Below, piece by piece: positions 17,362-20,675 of a DNA stretch of 20,675 nt. This DNA is from Butyrivibrio sp. Lineage in GTDB: Bacteria > Bacillota_A > Clostridia > Lachnospirales > Lachnospiraceae. The translations under genes were made by a program, and so were the position numbers. The stretch covers positions 1-20,675 of the forward strand of contig JAILOW010000133.1 of the NCBI GenBank assembly GCA_024690635.1, in the 5' to 3' direction. Each line of letters opens with the position of its first letter. The stretch's first letter is position 1. Below the pieces are notes generated by a model. That model was not told the origin of the DNA. It saw only the letters and a list, made by a program, of their open reading frames with translations, and did not search any database.

Positions 17362-18101
17362 TGGAAAATATACTCAGATTTGAAAGCAAATGCGGCGCGA
17401 CATTTCGTAAGACCATGATCGTGATCTTCTGGCTTCTTACCCTGTGCGGCACTGTGATATCCGGGTCTGTGTACTTCAAGCTCCTTAAAAAAGTATCCGG
17501 GATATCCGTCTATGACGATGATCAGAAAAGATTTTTCATATACCTGATACTGCTTGTTATACTGACTCATTATCTTTTCACAAGGTGCCTGAGATATCAG
17601 TGCGTGCCGTACTGGAACAGGATCTTTTCCAAAAACCAGTTAAAGGAACTGCTCCGGGATGAAGTATTTGAGCCAATTGACGATTCGGAAGATGCCCACA
17701 CTAAGCTCGTTATGGAGAGCAGAAACTGGATCTGCATAAGCGGATATCTTTTTCCCAAGGCTCTGACAGCATCTCTAAACGGCTACAATCCAAGGCCCAG
17801 CATAGGCTACGGACATGTGAGGGCGTGTTTTATAAACGGCAGGACAGTGACAGAATCCGCCAGGGGATACATCTGGCTTACAGAAGATCAGGACCGCGTT
17901 GTTGCAAGACTTAAACAGACAACAGCAGGGGACTGCAGGAGAAAATACGGACATGACTATACCAAAGTCTTTGCAAAAATTTACAAAGAGGTTTTGGGAT
18001 ACACGGATTATAAAAATGTTACCAACGAAGATCTCTGGCGCATCAGAGAGGTTTGGGATCAGCAGGTAAAATCCATAGAAGGAAGGTGTCAGAATGGGTG
18101 A
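17361..18101 (+). CDS. Two-TM membrane protein, possible immunity protein or partner of the upstream gene
   Basis: The 246-residue protein has TM helices at about 17-39 and 57-73 with a short loop between them, then a soluble cytosolic domain of about 170 residues containing several Trp, Tyr and Cys residues (for example Y149-GHVRACFINGR and the C-terminal EDLWRIREVWDQQ). No family was recognised. The ATG shares its A with the TAA stop of the 429-residue gene, so translation is probably coupled and the two products may be needed in fixed ratio. This layout, together with a hydrophobic candidate effector upstream, fits a membrane immunity protein, but no residue proves it. Its own stop overlaps the next gene by eight bases. 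Confidence 0.55.
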   Translation: MENILRFESKCGATFRKTMIVIFWLLTLCGTVISGSVYFKLLKKVSGISVYDDDQKRFFIYLILLVILTHYLFTRCLRYQCVPYWNRIFSKNQLKELLRDEVFEPIDDSEDAHTKLVMESRNWICISGYLFPKALTASLNGYNPRPSIGYGHVRACFINGRTVTESARGYIWLTEDQDRVVARLKQTTAGDCRRKYGHDYTKVFAKIYKEVLGYTDYKNVTNEDLWRIREVWDQQVKSIEGRCQNG

Positions 18102-18414
18102 TGTGATAATCGATGTGGAAACCATGAACACCCTCGAGGGTTATTGCAAGAACTGTTCTTCCAAGGCGAAAAGCGCAAAGAACAAGCTTGAGACACTGAG
18201 AGTGACCATGGCCAATATGTATTCGGGCCAGGCCTATGACAATGTTCAGACCGGTATCGACATGCTAAGGAGTCAGTACACTCTTATAATGAACAGCTAT
18301 GATGTGCTTGCGGATTACGTCCGCGGAGTAAAAGATCTGATGGTTACCAATGATGATCATCTCGGCACAAGGGCAGCAGAAGTAATAGACTATACGACAC
18401 CGAACGGGGACTAA
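18094..18414 (+). CDS. WXG100-size helical protein with YSG turn
   Basis: The 106-residue protein has two predicted long helices (about 8-40 and 46-88) around a turn with Y43-S44-G45, a variant of W-x-G in which an aromatic residue and the glycine are kept. There is no signal peptide and the product ends DYTTPNGD. The GGAAGG site seven bases before ATG 18094 supports the start, which overlaps the end of the preceding gene by eight bases. It is paired with the next gene 3 bp downstream, much as WXG100 or LXG-partner (Lap) pairs are encoded. Likely secreted or an escort for the candidate effector; inferred from size, turn and position. Confidence 0.65.
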   Translation: MGDVIIDVETMNTLEGYCKNCSSKAKSAKNKLETLRVTMANMYSGQAYDNVQTGIDMLRSQYTLIMNSYDVLADYVRGVKDLMVTNDDHLGTRAAEVIDYTTPNGD

Positions 18415-18417
18415 AAA

Positions 18418-18744
18418 ATGAAGGGTTCAACATCAAGCGAATACATAAAAGCAGATGAAGGAAAGATTGAGGATCTTTCTGAGATCTACAAGCAGATGAA
18501 TGAATTTTTGGTGGATGTGGAGAGTCTTGGAGATTACAAAGCCAAGATCGCGCAGACCATAGCCACCGATAAATGGCAAGGAATAAACAAGGACTATTTT
18601 GTAACCGCATCTGAGTATCTGAGTACCTATGAAGACGGAGTCAGGGCTTGCTATGACAAACTTAAGGAGGACATCCAGCTTCTGATAGACAATGTGGACG
18701 GATTTACCGCAGTATCGCCTTCTACTCAGAGCCTTGGAGAGTAA
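18418..18744 (+). CDS. WXG100 family-like protein (WQG motif)
   Basis: The 108-residue acidic protein has a helical hairpin pattern: helix one (about 14-47), then D-K-W53-Q54-G55 in the position of the WXG turn, then helix two (about 58-94) that includes FVTASEYLSTYEDGVRACYD. A Y-x-x-x-[DE]-like stretch is not found near the end (the tail is AVSPSTQSLGE). The start has GGGGA seven bases upstream and follows the previous stop by 3 bp, so the two are probably translated together. It is the second canonical WXG-motif protein in the locus, which suggests a second substrate or escort pair dedicated to the downstream half. Confidence 0.7.
   Translation: MKGSTSSEYIKADEGKIEDLSEIYKQMNEFLVDVESLGDYKAKIAQTIATDKWQGINKDYFVTASEYLSTYEDGVRACYDKLKEDIQLLIDNVDGFTAVSPSTQSLGE
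18736..18741 (+). promoter_or_regulatory. Ribosome binding site favouring a TTG start at 18750
   Basis: GGAGAG, inside the end of the preceding gene, is 8 nt from TTG 18750 but 14 nt from the in-frame ATG 18756. TTG is therefore a credible start, though the two-codon difference has little effect on the product. Confidence 0.45.
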
Positions 18745-18749
18745 AAACG

Positions 18750-19223
18750 TTGATAATGGACGAAAAGCAACTGGAAACAGTAGACTACGAAAATGTTCTT
18801 TATAAATCTTATGCATTTCCATACAGGCAGTTTAAAGCCGTAGTGCAGGAATTCAGTGACGGCATAAGAAAAAGAGGACTAAAGGCAAAGGGGATGTTCT
18901 TTTATACCCTTGACGGAATAGACCAAAAAGACGAGGGAGATTCAGAGGTTCGTGTAACCCTCTATCAGCCACTGGCTCAGCCCGTCAGTCATGTTGACGA
19001 CGGATACATGTTTGAAGACAGACATTACTATGGCGGCCTTACCTACAGAGTAGTGGAAGATGATTATGACAGAAATGCCCAGAAGGCATATTTCGAGATC
19101 ATGGACGAGGCAAAAGAAAAAGGAAAAAGAGTAACCTCGGCTTTTTACAACGAGTTCTTAGAGACAAAGGATGAAAAAGGCAACAAAAAGGTCATCTGCG
19201 TCATAAAGGCACAGATAGAATAA
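18750..19223 (+). CDS. Small soluble protein, perhaps DUF5085/GyrI-like
   Basis: The 157-residue product (155 if ATG 18756 is used) has no signal peptide or TM helix. The pattern ENVLYKSYAFPYRQFKAVVQEF, then GMFFYTLDGI, EVRVTLYQPL, and a second half with YRVVEDDYDRNAQKAYFEIM and KKVICVIKAQIE alternates strands and helices. This gives an overall shape like the effector-binding (GyrI-like) fold. From memory it resembles the DUF5085 proteins often found near type VII genes, but this cannot be confirmed here. It lies 5 bp after the WQG protein, so it belongs to the same transcript. A chaperone or adaptor role for the neighbouring helical proteins is only a suggestion. Confidence 0.55.
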   Translation: MIMDEKQLETVDYENVLYKSYAFPYRQFKAVVQEFSDGIRKRGLKAKGMFFYTLDGIDQKDEGDSEVRVTLYQPLAQPVSHVDDGYMFEDRHYYGGLTYRVVEDDYDRNAQKAYFEIMDEAKEKGKRVTSAFYNEFLETKDEKGNKKVICVIKAQIE

Positions 19224-19241
19224 CAGAAGGGTGAGATAACG

Positions 19242-19595
19242 ATGGCTTCGGGAAAAGGACATTGGGAGAGACAGGAAGATCCTGAAAAGGTGGCACTTAG
19301 AAACAGATATTCTGATCTTCTTACAAAGCTCTACGAGTATCAGGGCGACATATCTCTGTATCATTTTTCGGCAGAAAATTCCAGACCCACAGTGGAGATG
19401 AGTACTGTGATCTGCGCTGTAAGCGGTGACTACGCCGATAAATACGACGAGTACAGAAAGAAATGGATCGCAGACGGTTTTGCCCTTCATCAGGGGGCTG
19501 AGGCCACAGAGACAAGTCTTGCCACTAAAATTTCAGAGATAGAAGAGATCAGAAACGGCATCGATATTTATACAAATGTATGGGTTGAGGACTAA
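19242..19595 (+). CDS. Small helical protein of unknown function in the type VII row
   Basis: The 117-residue, charged protein has no signal peptide. A helix (about 13-36, KVALRNRYSDLLTKLYEYQG), a middle strand-like stretch (TVEMSTVICAVSG) and a long helix (about 63-112) are visible. Its size and alpha-helical content are like the small partner proteins of LXG effectors, but it has no WXG motif. The start has AAGGGTGAG just upstream. The gap to the gene before is 18 bp and to the gene after 12 bp. I do not recognise the family. Confidence 0.55.
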   Translation: MASGKGHWERQEDPEKVALRNRYSDLLTKLYEYQGDISLYHFSAENSRPTVEMSTVICAVSGDYADKYDEYRKKWIADGFALHQGAEATETSLATKISEIEEIRNGIDIYTNVWVED

Positions 19596-19607
19596 ACAGG
19601 AAAAGAC

Positions 19608-20549
19608 ATGAAGACGGAACAGTTATACTCACATATCGCATACACCCTTGAAGAGGGAGATAAATTCTCGGATCTTGGACTTAAGACCCTGCAGACAAGG
19701 CCTGTAAAAAACTGCGTGGTTCCGGGAAGGCTTATTTTAAACGGCTCGGACCGCCTTGTATACAAGACAGAAGAGCTGTCATCCGTGGCATCGCTTTCAA
19801 GCAGGATAGGTGTAAAGGAGTCCCTTCGGATATTATGGGATCTTTCGGCGCTTCTGACAGAACTTGAAGACAGCGCATTTTTGGATAAAAGATACATAGA
19901 CCTTGATGCGGAGCACGTGTATTTAAGGCAGGAGGATGAAACCTTCAGATTTATTCTTGTGCCGGCTGAGACTGCATCAGGGGAGAAGGCACAAAAGGCC
20001 AAGTCCTTTGTGGGAGGTCTTCTGGCAAGATGTGAAAAAGAAGCGCCTGCCGCAGAAGCTGCAAGACTTCTTCCGGGCATTACCGACAGTACTTCTGCGG
20101 AATATTCACAGATCGATGCAATGCAGATGCTGGATGTTATAAGAGATGTCTTTGCGGGAGCGGAAGTGGAGCTTCCTAAGCTTGTTCCTGAAAAGGAGCA
20201 CAAAACGGAAGGGCTTAATGATGCTCCTTTGGTAGAAGAGGTTGAGCTCAGGTACAGAGGGCCTCACGGGGCTTTTGCTTTCTTTGACAGGAAGGAAGAG
20301 TTCTTTATCGGAAAAGAGGTAAGTAACGACGGCGTGATCAACCTCAATTCTGCTGTCAGCAGAAGACATTGCAAGATCGTAAACAAGGGAGTACGCAGCT
20401 TTGTGGAAGATCTGGGCAGCAAAAACGGAACTATGCTGAACGGAGTGGGACTTCTTCCCGGACAGCGCTCTGCTCTTACCACCGGGGATAAGCTTCAGAT
20501 CGCGGATATGGTATTTGATGTGACGGTACATCAGAAGATCACAGGATAA
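19608..20549 (+). CDS. Cytosolic FHA-domain protein with DUF6382-like N-terminal region
   Basis: The 313-residue protein has no signal peptide or TM helix. The N-terminal region (about 1-190) reads NGSDRLVYKTEELSSVASL, KESLRILWDLSALLTELEDS, then RYIDLDAEHVYLRQEDETFRFILVPA. From memory this matches the DUF6382 region that precedes FHA domains in clostridial proteins, and its strand-helix-hairpin order recalls a degenerate kinase lobe as in EssB. The C-terminal FHA domain (222-308) keeps the phospho-threonine-binding landmarks: FIGKE (233-237), SRRH (251-254) and GSKNGTMLNG (270-279). A likely role is to bind a phosphorylated partner, possibly one of the membrane FHA proteins' regulators or a kinase outside the window. 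The start has AGGA six bases upstream. Confidence 0.8.
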   Translation: MKTEQLYSHIAYTLEEGDKFSDLGLKTLQTRPVKNCVVPGRLILNGSDRLVYKTEELSSVASLSSRIGVKESLRILWDLSALLTELEDSAFLDKRYIDLDAEHVYLRQEDETFRFILVPAETASGEKAQKAKSFVGGLLARCEKEAPAAEAARLLPGITDSTSAEYSQIDAMQMLDVIRDVFAGAEVELPKLVPEKEHKTEGLNDAPLVEEVELRYRGPHGAFAFFDRKEEFFIGKEVSNDGVINLNSAVSRRHCKIVNKGVRSFVEDLGSKNGTMLNGVGLLPGQRSALTTGDKLQIADMVFDVTVHQKITG

Positions 20550-20553
20550 ATAT

Positions 20554-20675
20554 ATGAGAAACAACACGATACTAATAGTCAGCAGTGACATTGAATATGT
20601 CACTTCCATAGAGTGCATACTGGCCACGGAGATAGATCCCAGATATACCCTGGAGATCATCACAGACAGGGAGTA
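20554..20675 (+). CDS. 5' end of a receiver-like protein (cut by window end)
   Basis: Forty codons are visible from ATG 20554, with AGGA seven bases upstream and only 4 bp after the FHA gene stop. The N-terminus RNNTILIVSSDIEYVTSIECIL, followed by YTLEIITDRE, has the beta1-alpha1-beta2 layout of a response-regulator receiver, but the usual acidic pair after strand one is S-S-D. CpaE-like proteins (receiver-like domain then a MinD-type ATPase) begin in this way, so that is one possibility. Too little is present for a firm call. Confidence 0.5.
   Translation, partial: MRNNTILIVSSDIEYVTSIECILATEIDPRYTLEIITDRE

Noticed and set aside
20106..20663. 185-codon minus-strand open frame at the right edge
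   Set aside because: It is antisense to the FHA gene and the receiver-like gene start; no recognisable protein features.

Overview
The window looks like chromosomal DNA of a low-to-mid-GC Firmicute, most likely a Lachnospiraceae member of the Butyrivibrio type. This is inferred from AGA-rich arginine codons, strong AGGAGG ribosome sites, an ATP-type PEP carboxykinase, and the family make-up of the secretion genes. No rRNA, tRNA, insertion sequence, phage or CRISPR signal is seen.

Left part (1-4815), housekeeping: the 3' end of pckA, a strong terminator that probably serves both strands, convergent pyrG on the minus strand, then divergent ftsH with its own sigma-A-like promoter and a GAAA-loop terminator.

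Middle part (4816-10733), cell surface: an intergenic region with an 11-bp inverted repeat and a promoter, then a 1382-residue exported protein with tandem Ig-like repeats and a C-terminal membrane anchor. Next comes a membrane protein with an outside trypsin-fold domain, in which the catalytic serine position is cysteine, and a cytoplasmic FHA domain.

Right part (10795 to the end), a type VII (ESX/Ess) secretion locus of Firmicutes style: a WXG100 protein and a non-canonical helical-hairpin partner, a hairpin, a full-length EssC ATPase, a 429-residue candidate secreted protein with a glycine zipper and an EF-hand-like loop, an overlapping two-TM protein (possible immunity or partner), two more WXG100-size proteins, two small unassigned proteins, a cytosolic FHA protein (DUF6382-like plus FHA), and the start of a receiver-like gene cut by the window end.

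All genes from 5021 onward lie on the plus strand with short gaps or overlaps, so they may act as one functional unit. The proposed picture is: EssC is the motor, the WXG100-size proteins are substrates or escorts, the 429-residue protein is the candidate effector, and FHA domains (three separate proteins including degenerate ones in EssC) suggest phospho-threonine or assembly control. EsaA, EssA, EsaB and a canonical membrane EssB are not visible here. The Ig-repeat protein and the Cys-protease/FHA protein are the least conventional members and may be envelope components of this variant.
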